64,000 nucleotides of DNA, taken from NCBI GenBank assembly GCA_965248495.1, contig CBDFJL010000003.1, positions 1,488,001-1,552,000 of the forward strand. The letters are read 5' to 3'. Below, in pieces: positions 33,393 to 43,100 of the stretch (position 1 is its first letter; every line of letters starts with the position of its first letter). The notes below the pieces were generated by a model that made no database searches, was not told the DNA's origin, and was given only the letters and a program-made list of their open reading frames with translations. The translations under genes were made by a program, and so were the position numbers. Origin of the DNA: CAUYXS01 sp965248495. GTDB taxonomy: Bacteria > Chloroflexota > Dehalococcoidia > Lucifugimonadales > Australimonadaceae.

Positions 33393-34583
33393 TCAGCGTT
33401 GGGTCGCGGACATGGTCCGCAGCTTGGCGACGAGGCTCGTCAGCGTGTCGACCACGTAATCGACCTCCGCCTCGGTGTTCTCGGGGCCGACCGTCAGCCG
33501 CAGGCTCGCCCGCGCCAGGTCGGTGGACATGCCCAGCGCCAGCAGCACGTGCGACGGCTCGAGCGACGCGGCGGTGCACGCGCTCCCGCTGGAGGCCGCG
33601 ATGCCGGCCAGGTCGAGCCCGAGCAGTATCGCCTCGCCCTCGACGCCGTCGAATGAGAAGTTCACGTTGTTGGGCAGCCGCTCGGCGGAGTGCCCGTTCA
33701 GGCGTACGTCGTCGATGCGCTCTTGGATGCCGCTGACGAGGCGCTCCCGCAGCGCCCGGGCATGCGCGGAGTTCGCTTCGCGCTCGGCCTCGGCCCGCGC
33801 CAGGGCGACGCTCATGCCGGCGATACCCGCCACGTTCTCCGTGCCCGCCCGCCGGTCGCGCTCCTGCGCCCCGCCCACCTGCATGGGGACGAACGGCGTG
33901 TTGCGGCGGATGTAGAGCAGGCCCACGCCCTTGGGACCCTGGAACTTGTGCGCCGAGAGGCTCAGAAGGTCGACCCCGAGCTGGTTGACGTCCAGATCGA
34001 GGTAGCCTGCGCCCTGCACGGCGTCGGTATGCACGACGATGGTCCGCTTGGCCGCGGCGGCCCGCTCCTTGACCCGCTTCGCGATCTCCGCCACGGGCTG
34101 GATGGTCCCAATCTCGTTGTTGGCCAGCATCACGCTGACCACCGTGGTCTCGTCGGTGATGGCCGCTTCGACGGCGCCGGGGTCGACCAGGCCGTCGCGG
34201 CCGATGGGGAGGTAGGTGACGCGAAAGCCCAGCGTCTCCAGGAGCTCGCAAGCGTACAGCACCGCGTGATGCTCGATGGCCGAGGTGACGATGTGATTGC
34301 CGCGGTCCTTGAGGGCGAGCGCGGCGCCCATGATGGCCGAGTTGTCGGACTCGGTGCCGCCGCTCGTGAACACGATCTCGCCGGTCCGGGCACCGAGCAC
34401 TCGCGCACAGCGCTCCCGGGCGTCGTCGATGGCCCGCCGCGCGTCCTGGGCGAGCGCGTAGATCGACGAGGGGTTGCCGTACGCCTGGGCGAAGTACGGC
34501 TGCATCGCCGCGAGGGCCTCCGCCGAGACGGCCGTCGTCGCCGCGTGGTCCATGTAGACGGTGTTCGTCGGCTGCGCGGCCAT
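33393..34583 (-). CDS. iscS: Cysteine desulfurase, IscS/NifS type
   Basis: The 396-aa PLP enzyme takes sulfur from cysteine for iron-sulfur clusters or tRNA thiolation. Visible motifs are VYMDHAATTAVSAEAL, TSGGTESDNSAIMGAA, the Schiff-base Lys in LSLSAHKFQGPKGVGLLYI, and the active Cys loop ASSGSACTAASLEPSHVL. It is distinct from the SufS in the suf operon below. ATG 34583 lies 7 nt after TACAAT (34591-34596), so the message is probably leaderless. It is divergent from the cytochrome c gene with only 45 bp between. Confidence 0.95.
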   Translation of the reverse strand: MAAQPTNTVYMDHAATTAVSAEALAAMQPYFAQAYGNPSSIYALAQDARRAIDDARERCARVLGARTGEIVFTSGGTESDNSAIMGAALALKDRGNHIVTSAIEHHAVLYACELLETLGFRVTYLPIGRDGLVDPGAVEAAITDETTVVSVMLANNEIGTIQPVAEIAKRVKERAAAAKRTIVVHTDAVQGAGYLDLDVNQLGVDLLSLSAHKFQGPKGVGLLYIRRNTPFVPMQVGGAQERDRRAGTENVAGIAGMSVALARAEAEREANSAHARALRERLVSGIQERIDDVRLNGHSAERLPNNVNFSFDGVEGEAILLGLDLAGIAASSGSACTAASLEPSHVLLALGMSTDLARASLRLTVGPENTEAEVDYVVDTLTSLVAKLRTMSATQR

Positions 34584-34590
34584 ATGCCCG

Positions 34591-34596
34591 ATTGTA
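34591..34596 (-). promoter_or_regulatory. -10 box TACAAT of iscS (leaderless)
   Basis: TACAAT on the minus strand ends 7 nt before ATG 34583. A CATAAT at 34614-34619 on the plus strand serves the divergent cytochrome gene. Confidence 0.55.
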
Positions 34597-34628
34597 CCGC
34601 AGCCCTCGAAGCGCATAATAGGCGCCTG

Positions 34629-35018
34629 TTGGTCAGGACACTCCGCGTAACAGGCCGTGCGGCCTCCCATGCGCTGGGGCGCCGGGGCGTGGTGCTCGCG
34701 CTCGTTGCGGCGTTCCTGCTTCTGGCCGCGTGTGGGAGTGGGGGCGGGCAGCGTGCGCCTCTCGGGCCGACCCCGACACCCCCGAGCATCGAGGTAGAGA
34801 TCGGCCAGTTCGCCTACGCGCAGGAGGGCTGTGCCGGGTGCCACGGCGCGCGGGCCGAAGGCGGCCTCGGCCGGCCCCTCGCGGGCGTGAGCGTCAGCCG
34901 CATCGAGCGAGCGGTCCGCAGCGGCCCCGGCCGTATGCCGGCCTACACCCGCGAGCAGCTGGGGGACGCGCAGCTGGACCAGATCATCCAGTTCATCGAA
35001 TGGATCACGGCGCGTTAG
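34629..35018 (+). CDS. Small lipoprotein c-type cytochrome
   Basis: The protein is about 129 aa with signal VVLALVAAFLLLAACGSGGG and a lipobox Cys, a Thr-Pro spacer (PTPTPPS), and one heme c site CAGCH near residue 68. The axial Met is in GRMPAYTREQLGD at residue 103. It should be an electron carrier anchored outside the cell membrane. The start is uncertain: TTG 34629 lies 9 nt after CATAAT, and GTG 34689 or 34692 would also keep the signal peptide. No oxidase gene is nearby. Confidence 0.85.
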   Translation: MVRTLRVTGRAASHALGRRGVVLALVAAFLLLAACGSGGGQRAPLGPTPTPPSIEVEIGQFAYAQEGCAGCHGARAEGGLGRPLAGVSVSRIERAVRSGPGRMPAYTREQLGDAQLDQIIQFIEWITAR

Positions 35019-35060
35019 CCGTGGATTCGCTCACGGCACGCTAGTCGCGCCCAGAGTGCT

Positions 35061-35924
35061 CTAGTCGTGTATCGTCGCGTAGGCCATCAGCTTGTACGCG
35101 AGCTTCGCCGCCGTGTAGGCGCAGGCCTCCGGGCCCTCGGCGGGCGCCAGCTCCATGACGTCGAAGCCGACGATGCGCCTGCGTTCGCCCACCGCCCGCA
35201 GCAGCCGCAGGACTTCCCACCAGCCCATGCCACCGGGCTCCGGCGTCCCGACCGCCGCCATGATGGAGGGGTCCAGCGCGTCCAGGTCGACGCTCACGTA
35301 GACGTTTTGCGAGAGCGTGGCGACGATGGCGTCGACATCGTCGATGGGCGTGGGGCCGCGCGGGAAGCAGGGGATGGCGAGCTCCTCGATGAGCGCGGCC
35401 TCGTCGGCGGTCATGCTCCGCACGCCAGCCAGCGTCACGGGCGCGTGTTCGAGGACCCGCCGTGCCGTGCAGGCGTGGGAGTAGCGCCAGCCCTGGTAGT
35501 CGTCACGCAGGTCGGCCTGCGCGTCCAGTATGAGGACGCTGAGGTCGTCGACGTAGCGGGCCGTGCCCTCGACGGCGCCGGCGGTCAGCGAGTGCTCGCC
35601 GCCCAGCATGCACACCAGCCTTCCGACGGACACGTGTGCCGCGACGGTGTCGGCCACTCGCTGTGCCATCGCCTCGGGGCCGTCGGCGGCGACGTCAATC
35701 GGCGCGGCGGTATGGACGCCGACCTCGCAGGGCTCGCGGACCAGCTCTGGGTCGTAGTCCTCCATCTGCGCGGAGGCGGCGAGGATGGCGGCGGGACCCG
35801 CGTCGGTTCCCGGTCGATAGGAGACGGTCTCGGCGTAGGGGACCGGCAGGACAACGACGCGGCTACGCTCGAGGGTGTGCTCCGCCGGGTCGAGGGCGAG
35901 GAATGTGCCGTAGGTCTGCTTCAC
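35061..35924 (-). CDS. speB: Agmatinase-family ureohydrolase
   Basis: The 287-aa enzyme family splits agmatine into putrescine and urea using two Mn ions. The metal motifs are MLGGEHSL, LILDAQADLRDDYQG and VSVDLDALDPS, with the late GFDVMELAPAEG. In nearly all family members the middle motif is DAHxD; here the ligand His is Gln (codon at 35517-35519, residue 136). The start is GTG 35924, 7 nt after TACGCT. AdoMet decarboxylase is the next gene upstream on the same strand, supporting a polyamine role. Confidence 0.82.
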   Translation of the reverse strand: MKQTYGTFLALDPAEHTLERSRVVVLPVPYAETVSYRPGTDAGPAAILAASAQMEDYDPELVREPCEVGVHTAAPIDVAADGPEAMAQRVADTVAAHVSVGRLVCMLGGEHSLTAGAVEGTARYVDDLSVLILDAQADLRDDYQGWRYSHACTARRVLEHAPVTLAGVRSMTADEAALIEELAIPCFPRGPTPIDDVDAIVATLSQNVYVSVDLDALDPSIMAAVGTPEPGGMGWWEVLRLLRAVGERRRIVGFDVMELAPAEGPEACAYTAAKLAYKLMAYATIHD

Positions 35925-36045
35925 GCCGCTGAGCGTACCCGCTTGTATAGAGCTTGTCGAAGCGCGGTCTGTGATTGGACAAAGGGGGCGCTTGCCAGCC
36001 CCGGTTCCCGTTCGTGCTGAGCTCGTCGAAGCACGAGGACGCCGA

Positions 36046-36459
36046 CTACGCTGGGCGGTAGAGCGCTTCGCGCTCCGCCTCGACGGCTTGCTTGGCGACG
36101 GTGGGGTCCAAGTGCTCCAGTCCGCGGTCCAGCACCCAGTGCTTGACCTCCCCCATGGCGAAGAGGGGCGCGATCTCGGCCAGCGCTCGATCGGCGTCGA
36201 ACTCCTTGCAGGAGAAGACGTCGACGTTGATGTAGCCACGATCGGGGAAGGTGTGAACGCTGATGTGGCTCTCGGCGATGATGACGAAGCCCGACACGCC
36301 CCAGTCCTCGGGAGTCGGCCCGCGGTAGGTGTAGACGGCCGGAGGAGTGACCTTGGTCATCCCGATGGCGTCCGGGTAGGCGTCGAGGAAGCGCAGGATG
36401 TGCTCCTGGTCCGACAGCTGTGCCGGGTCGCAGCCGTGTCCGTCGATCACGAGGTGCAA
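36046..36459 (-). CDS. speH: S-adenosylmethionine decarboxylase proenzyme
   Basis: This 137-aa class 1b AdoMet decarboxylase makes the aminopropyl donor for spermidine. The self-cleavage site is Glu63-Ser64 in IIAESHISVHTFPDRGY, where Ser64 becomes the pyruvoyl group. The proton donor is Cys84 in VDVFSCKEF. There is no in-frame ATG; the TTG at 36459 follows GGAGGG by 6 nt and gives the expected length. No spermidine synthase is in the window. Relics of the dispersed repeat lie between this gene and speB. Confidence 0.93.
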   Translation of the reverse strand: MHLVIDGHGCDPAQLSDQEHILRFLDAYPDAIGMTKVTPPAVYTYRGPTPEDWGVSGFVIIAESHISVHTFPDRGYINVDVFSCKEFDADRALAEIAPLFAMGEVKHWVLDRGLEHLDPTVAKQAVEAEREALYRPA

Positions 36460-36640
36460 GTACGTCCCTCCATGGCACCTGCCCGCGCTCGCGTCGCGGC
36501 GAGTGCGAAAAAGCGGCCTGGTTGCCGAGCGGCGACGAAGGATAGCAGCACGGCCGTAGCGGCACAACGGCGTGCCTGTCCTTTTTGCCGGACGCGCAGC
36601 GGGGCTGCGCCGACTGTGGAGGCATGCGCGAGGCGATGAG

Positions 36641-36646
36641 TACAAT
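36641..36646 (+). promoter_or_regulatory. -10 box TACAAT of the SRAP gene (leaderless)
   Basis: TACAAT ends 6 nt before ATG 36653. Confidence 0.5.
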
Positions 36647-36652
36647 CAGGAC

Positions 36653-37347
36653 ATGTGCGCCCGCTTCTCCCTCACCCTCGAACTCGAGCCGCTGATGGAC
36701 TCCTTCGAGATGATGTCGTTGGATTTCGGCGTGCCCTACCGCCCTCGCTTCAACATCGCACCCACCGACTCGGTGCTGACCTACGGCGCGACGGCCCCGG
36801 TACCGGCGACATGATGCGCTGGGGCCTCATCCCTCGCTGGCGCAAGCCGGAGCAAAAGCTGCCCCCGGCATTCAACGCACGCGCGGAGACGCTGGCGGAG
36901 AGAGCCATGTTCCGCGAGTCCTTCGAGCGGCGGCGATGCCTGGTGCTGGCCGACGGCTACTACGAATGGGCCGGCGATGGCACGCTGAAGCGCCCCTACC
37001 GGCTCGGCCTGCACTCGTGGGAGCCCTTCGGCCTCGCGGGGCTGTGGGACGAGTGGCGCGGCCCCGATGGGCCGGTGCGCTCCTGCACCATCGTCACCAC
37101 CGAGCCCAACGAGCTCACGCGGCCCATCCACGATCGCATGCCGGTGGTCCTGCCCAAAGAGTCCCACGCTCGCTGGCTCGACCCCGCCAACACGACCGGT
37201 GAGGGCCTGGCCGACCTGCTGGTGCCCCTCAACTCGGACGCCATGGCTCTCTATGAGGTGTCGGCGAGGGTCAACTCGGTCAAGAACGATAGCCCGGACG
37301 TCATCGCCGCGGCCTTCGGCGCGCGTCAGGGAACGCTGGGGTTGTAG
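36653..37347 (+). pseudogene. SRAP (YedK/HMCES-like) protein gene with one-base frameshift
   Basis: The SRAP family shields abasic sites in single-stranded DNA through a covalent link to Cys2. The first frame gives MCARFSLTLELEPLMDSFEM and RFNIAPTDSVLTYG, then stops at TGA 36812-36814. The -1 frame resumes at once with MMRWGLIPRWRKPEQKLPPA, FNARAETLAERAMFRESFER, RRCLVLADGYYEW and DRMPVVLPKE, to 37347. All catalytic motifs are present across the two frames, so one base appears to be missing near 36800-36812. This could be a recent mutation or an assembly error. The TGA is not a selenocysteine candidate because no Cys is expected there. Confidence 0.85.
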
Positions 37348-37401
37348 GCCGGAGCGCATCTCGCCGCGATATACTCCGCCCCGCGTCGAGGAGGCGGGAC
37401 C

Positions 37402-38661
37402 ATGAAGGCGGAGATCGTGGCGGTCGGCAGCGAGTTGCTGATGGGAGAGACGGCCGATACCAACTCCGGCTGGCTCGCCGCCCACATGCCGGAGCTCGGG
37501 CTGGAGCTGCAGTGGGTGACGGTCGTCGGAGACGACCTCACGCGGCTCACCGAAATCCTCGACCGCGCGTGGCGGCGCTCCGACTACGTCTTCACCATCG
37601 GTGGCCTCGGCCCGACGTTGGACGACCTGACCCGCGACGCGGTCGCCAAGATGCTGGGCGAGGAGATCACGACCGACCCGGAGCTGGTGGCCTGGCTCGA
37701 AGAGGCCTTCGCACGCCGCAGCAACCAGCCCATGCCGCGCCAGAACCTGCGCCAGGCCTCGATCATCCCGTCGTCCGCGCCCATCCGTAACGCCATGGGC
37801 ACCGCGCCCTCGTGGTGGGTGGAGAAGGACGGCAAGGTTTTGGTGTCGCTGCCCGGCCCGCCCAACGAGCTCATGCACATGTGGACGACGGAGATGGCGC
37901 CACGGCTGAAGGAGCGCATCGTCGGCAGCGTCATCCTGTCGCGGACCTTCAAGACCATCGGCCTCTCCGAAGCCGCAGTCGACGAGATGGTGAGCCACAT
38001 CTACGACGACCCGAGCGTCGACCTGGGCTGCTACGCCAAACCCGACGGCATCTACCTTCGTGGGGTCGCGCGCGCACCCAGCCAGGAGGTCGCGATGAAG
38101 GCGCTGGACCGCATCGAGGTCGACGTGCGCGAGATTCTCGGCGCCAACCTCTGGGGCGTGGACGAAGAGACGCCCGAGGCCAGGGTCGGTGCGCTGCTGA
38201 CGGAGCGCCGCTACACGCTGGCGGTCCTCGAATCGCTGACCGGCGGCCTCATCGCCGGTGCGCTGACGGACGTTCCCGGCGCCTCCGAGTACTTCGTCGG
38301 CGGGTCTGTCGTCTACTCCAACCAGGCCAAGGTTGTCGCAGGCGTCCCTGCCGACATCATCCATCGGCACGGCGCCGTGTCCGCCGAGACGGCCAAGGCC
38401 ATGGCCCTGGCGGCCTGCGCGACGTACGGTGCCGACTGCGGCATTGGCGTCACGGGCGTTGCGGGCCCCCAAAAACAAGAGGGCGAGTCCGTCGAGCCGG
38501 GGACGGTGTTCGTCGGCGTCGCGCTCCCCGGGGGCGCGCAGGTTGAGAAGTACACCTTCCCGCCCCGCCGGCCCCTGGTGCGCGGACGCACGGTCGCCAT
38601 GGCCCTGCTCCAGATGGCCCACGCGCTCCAGAAGACCGAGGCCGCTCAAGCGAGCGGGTAG
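37402..38661 (+). CDS. cinA: CinA-like competence/damage-inducible protein
   Basis: The 419-aa protein has two domains. The N-terminal molybdopterin-binding-fold domain hydrolyses ADP-ribose or NAD-related compounds (KAEIVAVGSELLMGETADTN, TIGGLGPTLDDLTRDAVAKM). The C-terminal PncC domain is NMN deamidase (LAVLESLTGGLIAGALTDVP, GVTGVAGPQKQEGE). Both are complete. GAGGAGG precedes the ATG, and TATACT lies about 27 nt upstream. The role is likely in the pyridine nucleotide cycle. Confidence 0.95.
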   Translation: MKAEIVAVGSELLMGETADTNSGWLAAHMPELGLELQWVTVVGDDLTRLTEILDRAWRRSDYVFTIGGLGPTLDDLTRDAVAKMLGEEITTDPELVAWLEEAFARRSNQPMPRQNLRQASIIPSSAPIRNAMGTAPSWWVEKDGKVLVSLPGPPNELMHMWTTEMAPRLKERIVGSVILSRTFKTIGLSEAAVDEMVSHIYDDPSVDLGCYAKPDGIYLRGVARAPSQEVAMKALDRIEVDVREILGANLWGVDEETPEARVGALLTERRYTLAVLESLTGGLIAGALTDVPGASEYFVGGSVVYSNQAKVVAGVPADIIHRHGAVSAETAKAMALAACATYGADCGIGVTGVAGPQKQEGESVEPGTVFVGVALPGGAQVEKYTFPPRRPLVRGRTVAMALLQMAHALQKTEAAQASG

Positions 38662-38692
38662 GGCGGTTACCGGCGCCGTCGGCACGCATACC

Positions 38693-39343
38693 GTGGACGC
38701 AGCGAGGTTCGTCGCCCGGTTTCCGCGGCTGTACCACATGGCCGAGGGGGGCTCGTGGGAGTCCATCCTGCGCCACGGACTGCTGAGCACCTCGCGCCTG
38801 CTGGACCTATTCGAGGTCGCTGGCCCCGAGCGCGAGCCCATCGAGTCCCAGAGGCGACCGGCGAAGGTCGACATCCGCCACCCTATGCACGGCACGGCGA
38901 CCATCCGCGACCAGAAGCCGCTGTACGAGCCTGGCCTTCAACGCTCGCTGGTGGATATGGAGGTCGCCGAGTGGTACCGCATGCTCAACGGGATGGTCTT
39001 CTTGTGGCCTCGATGGGACGACCTCTCGCGAATGGCGAACAGTCCCGAGTACCGAGGCGACGCTCGGCTGGTGCTGACCCTCGACACGCGAGGGCTCGTG
39101 AACGCAGCCGGCGAACGCCTGCGGCTGTCTGCGATCAACTCGGGGTACGCGCGACGCAACCCTGCGCGTCGGGGCCGGTGGACCTTCGCAGCGTTGGACG
39201 ACTATCCGAGCAGCGACGTCAAGGAGGTGGCGGTGCTCGGTGGCGTCGACGACGTGGCGAGGCTCACGGTGTCCGCCTCGGAGCTGCTACCGGACGACAC
39301 CTGGCGGGCGGTCTGGCCCGGCCAAGTGTCCGCTAGGCCTTAG
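38693..39343 (+). CDS. Uncharacterised protein, DUF7002-like
   Basis: The 216-aa protein begins with RFPRLYHMAEGGSWESILRH, followed by HGLLSTSRLLDLFEV, KVDIRHPMHGTATIRDQKPL, EWYRMLNGMVFLWPRWDDLS and AINSGYARRNPARRG. I recognise this as a conserved family of unknown function, remembered as DUF7002; the pattern recalls ADP-ribosyltransferase-like or RES-type folds, but I cannot confirm that. There is no signal or membrane helix. The start GTG 38693 is chosen to precede the conserved opening. Its end overlaps the end of the convergent methyltransferase gene by 11 bp. Confidence 0.65.
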   Translation: MDAARFVARFPRLYHMAEGGSWESILRHGLLSTSRLLDLFEVAGPEREPIESQRRPAKVDIRHPMHGTATIRDQKPLYEPGLQRSLVDMEVAEWYRMLNGMVFLWPRWDDLSRMANSPEYRGDARLVLTLDTRGLVNAAGERLRLSAINSGYARRNPARRGRWTFAALDDYPSSDVKEVAVLGGVDDVARLTVSASELLPDDTWRAVWPGQVSARP

Positions 39344-40040
39344 TGCACCTAACGGCGAGGAAAGCTGGCACCTGGTTCGTGTCGGGGCTCATGCCGGCCG
39401 GGCCTTGCGGTTCGATCACTCTCTCTACGACAAAGCCGGCTTCGGCCACTACATTGATGTACGTTCCTAGCGTGCGGTGGTACGCACCCGCCTTGCCGCG
39501 TACACCGTTCGGATTGTCGGAGCGCCAGAATCCTTCCTGGAAGTAGTTCCGCACGAGCCGGTCTGGGCCTAGCCACTCCGACCCCGGTGCCTCGAAGCAC
39601 GGGTGCGTAATGACGAAGACGAACCAGCCATTGGGGCGAAGGACGCTGTGAACGCCCGCGATACAGGCTTCGACCTTCTCGATGTCCGCCAACGCGAACG
39701 TACACAGGACTCCGTCGAAGCTGTTTTCAGCCAGCGTAAGGCGCTGGGCGTCACGCTCGAGGTAGGTGATCCCCAAGGGTGAGGCCTGCTCCTCCCGCTC
39801 GGCCATCGCTAGGAGGCGCCTGGAGATGTCAACTGCGACGACGTTAGCGGCCCCTGTCTTGGCCAACCACCGGGAAACCGTCCCCTGGCCACATGCCAGG
39901 TCGCAGATGTCCTTGTCCCGGATATCGCCCATCAAAGCCATTAGGACTGTACGCAATTGTTCGAACCACTGAGTGGCCCAAGCCGCGCGCATGTGCCGAT
40001 CGTACCAATCCGCAATCGGGTCATAGGGAGTGGTCGTCAT
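39333..40040 (-). CDS. Class I SAM-dependent methyltransferase
   Basis: The 235-aa protein has motif I in DICDLACGQGTVSRWLAKTG, the acidic end of strand 2 in VVAVDISRRLL, motif II/III around DGVLCTFALADIE, and HSVLRPNGWFVFVITHP. The opening YDPIADWYD is common in small-molecule methyltransferases. The substrate is unknown. A GAGG site lies upstream of the ATG. Base composition is slightly lower in GC than the neighbours, which may reflect transfer. Confidence 0.88.
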   Translation of the reverse strand: MTTTPYDPIADWYDRHMRAAWATQWFEQLRTVLMALMGDIRDKDICDLACGQGTVSRWLAKTGAANVVAVDISRRLLAMAEREEQASPLGITYLERDAQRLTLAENSFDGVLCTFALADIEKVEACIAGVHSVLRPNGWFVFVITHPCFEAPGSEWLGPDRLVRNYFQEGFWRSDNPNGVRGKAGAYHRTLGTYINVVAEAGFVVERVIEPQGPAGMSPDTNQVPAFLAVRCTKA

Positions 40041-40107
40041 CGCCTACCTCATTACCTTGATGATGCGGGCCTACGCGGCGCTGGTAGCTGCGCGGCGTAG
40101 ACGGAGG

Positions 40108-43100
40108 CTACACCGTCAGGCTGCGGTAGAGCGCGGGCAGTCGGCGGGGCAGGTCCATGATGTCGGGCACGACCTCGTAGCCCATGTCGCCGGCCATGGT
40201 GCGCATGTAGTCGTGGCCCTGGCGGTCGACGGTGAGACAGAAGGGCGTGATGTCCTTATCACGCGCCTCCAGCAACGCCATCCGCGTGTCCTGGACGGCG
40301 TACTCCTTTTCGACGCCCTCGCGGCTGTACCCGCGGTCCTGCGGGCGCCCATCGCTGACGACGAACAGGAACTTGGTCTTCGCGTCCAGCTGCTCGAGCT
40401 TCGTCGTGGCGTGGCGGATGGCGGGCCCCATGCGCGTGGCATGGAGCGGCGACACCTTGTCCAGCCGGCGCCGCACGCGGTCCGACATCGCCTCTTCGAT
40501 CTCCTTGATGACGTAGAACTCGACGTTCTCGCGGCCGAACCCGGAGAAGCCGTAGACGCCGTACCGGTCGCCGATGGCGTCCAGCGCCGTCATCAGCAGC
40601 ACCATTGCCTCCTTCTCGACGTCGATGATGCGCTTGTACTGGCGCTTCTGGCCCTCGCCGCGCCGGGTGCGCAGCCACATGGTGTAGGCCACCGGGTCGG
40701 ACGGGACGTCCCAGTCGCCGCCCTCGCGCTTGGCCTCCTCCACCGCCTCCGCCGTCGATGCGCTCATGTCCAGCAAGAAGACCACGCCAACGTCGCGCTC
40801 GGCCTTGTTGCGCCGCCAATAGATGCGGTCGTCCGGCGTGCGGCGGGCACGTATGTCGATCATGGCGTCCAGAGCGGCGTCGAAGTCCAAGTCCTCGCCC
40901 TCGGAGAGGTGCTTGACCCGCCGGTACATCTCCGGGCGAATGGCCTCGAACTGCCGGCGTATCTGCTCCATCAGGCCCGAGTGGGCCTGGAGCGTCTCCT
41001 GGAAGAAGCGCGAGTCGCCGGACGTCACCTGCTTCTCCTGGACGACGCACCAGCGTGGCCGGTAATCGTTAGCCCTGAAGTCCCACTCGTCGTACACGTA
41101 GGAGCGGGGCTCGACGGGCTCCAGCGAGCCGCCCTCATCGTCCTGGTGCGGGATGTCGGAGTGGCCGGCGCCCTCGCCCTTGGGCTGGAGGTTGGTGCTC
41201 GCCTCCTTCATGAGGTTGTTGGCCACCGTGGTCAAATTCGCCTCGTCGCCCGCGTCGAACTCGACGCTGTCCCGGAGCAGCTCCTCGAGCGCCTCCTGCG
41301 TCATCGACTCCATGTCGGCGTCCTCGAGCCCCTCGGCCCCTTGGCCCCGCATCATGGCGAGGAGCTGGACCATCTCGGGCTTGAAGTCGCCTCGGTAGTC
41401 GACATCGTCGGGTGACTCGTACTCCTCGCCCTCGTCGCCGGTGCCGTCACTACCCATGGAGAACTGAGTTATCACCTGCTCGGTGTTCGGCTCCTCGTAC
41501 TCCGACTGCGACAGGTCTTCCTCGTCCCACTCCTCCGGCGGCACCTGCTCGTTGGGGAGGGAGGCGATGAGCGAGTAGATGCGGACGCCCGCCTCGGCGG
41601 AATCTTCGACGGTCGCTTGGTCGTTCTGGACCACGCGGAGCGTGCCGGCGATCTGGCGCGCCTCCTTGGCGTACTCATGCGGCACCTGGACGCTCTGCGA
41701 GCGCTGCATGCTCAGCTGGATCATCATCTCGACCATCGCTTGCTGCAGCGGCAGCTCTTGGGGGCGTGGCCGGCCGCTCAGCGCGTCAGCCTGCACCTGC
41801 TGGTAGCGGGGCGCCAGCCCTTTGTAGCGGGACAGGACGCTGTGGTCCATGCGCGTGTCTTCGACCACGGAGAAGACGTCGGCTGCGAGGGTCCGGTTGA
41901 TGAAGAGGTTGAAGTACCGTGCCATGGACGTCGCCGCCTGGGATGGCGACTTTTTCTCTAGCATGGGGCGCAGGTCCTCGAACAGCGTCGAGGCCCTTTC
42001 GAAGTCGAACTCGAAGGAGCCAAACTCGATGTGCCCCACCTGGTGGGTCGTGACAACCTTGAGCCACGAGAAGTTGTCACGCTTGGTCGCGTGCCGGTCC
42101 ACCGACGACGGCAAGTACACACGTGAGCCATCCGTCGTCGCCTGCTCGATCTCGACCCACCCGACGTTCTTGTGCGTTAGTTCGGACGCCGCCTCGATCT
42201 CCACCTCCGACCCCGCGAGTGCATTGGCGTACATCGACAGCAGGCTCTTCACCTTCTCCAGCTCCACGGTGGATGAGAGCAGGTCGAGGGTGGCCTCAGC
42301 GCGGGACGACTCGATGCGGAAGTAGGCGACGCCGCCGTCGACGTTCTCCTTCAGCAGATCGCGGCCGGCGCGGTACCAATGCTCGAACTGCGTCGTGCTG
42401 ATGCGCTGCATGACGGCGGGCGCCGTGTGGAGGAAAGCGGAGACGGCGTCCATCGTGACCCCCGCCAGCTCCTCGGCCTTGGACAGTACCTGTTCGTGCT
42501 CGGAGTCCGGGAGCTTCGCCAGGCTCTGCGTGGCCTCGCCCATGAACATGGCGACGTTGGTCATGCCCTGGCGGGCCATCTCCTCGGTCAGTGCGAAGAC
42601 GCGGCCGCGGAGCGGCCGGCTGACACTGGTGGCCACGCGCCCGGCGGCCTCGAAGCAGCCGCGGACCTCCCGCCAGCTCCCGTCGACGACTGTCGTCGCC
42701 AAGGAGATCAACTCCTCGCGCTCGGTGATGGTCGGCAGGATGCGCTGGCCGAGGTGGAGGCAGTCGGCCGCCAGGTCGTATGAGCGGTAGGAGAGCGCGT
42801 CGACCAGTGCGACGAACCGTTGCATCTCGCGGAAGTTGAGGTGCGCGGCCAAGTCCGGGCTGGCGTCGAAGAAGCGAGCAGCGAGGCTGGCCGACTTCCA
42901 CGTGCCTCGGGAGAGCCCGCTGCCGAGCGTCGCCCAGCCGGCGATGTTGCGTGGCGCCAGGTGGGCCATCACGCCGGGGCTCGCGCGGAAGTAGGCGGCG
43001 GCCATCGTCGGCGAGTCCTTGCAGAGCTCGATGCCGCTGTCGACCCAACGCTGGAACTGCGGGTAACTGAGAGCCTGAATGAGAAGGGGGCTCGCGCGGA

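Noticed and set aside
31861..33459. 532-codon open frame on the plus strand
   Set aside because: It is antisense to the DUF255 protein, which has intact family motifs.
36812..36814. TGA in the SRAP gene as a second selenocysteine codon
   Set aside because: No Cys is expected there, the frame after TGA is not SRAP, and the -1 frame is; a frameshift explains it.
36781..38904. 707-codon open frame on the minus strand
   Set aside because: It is antisense to cinA and SRAP and has low-complexity composition; no motif is seen.
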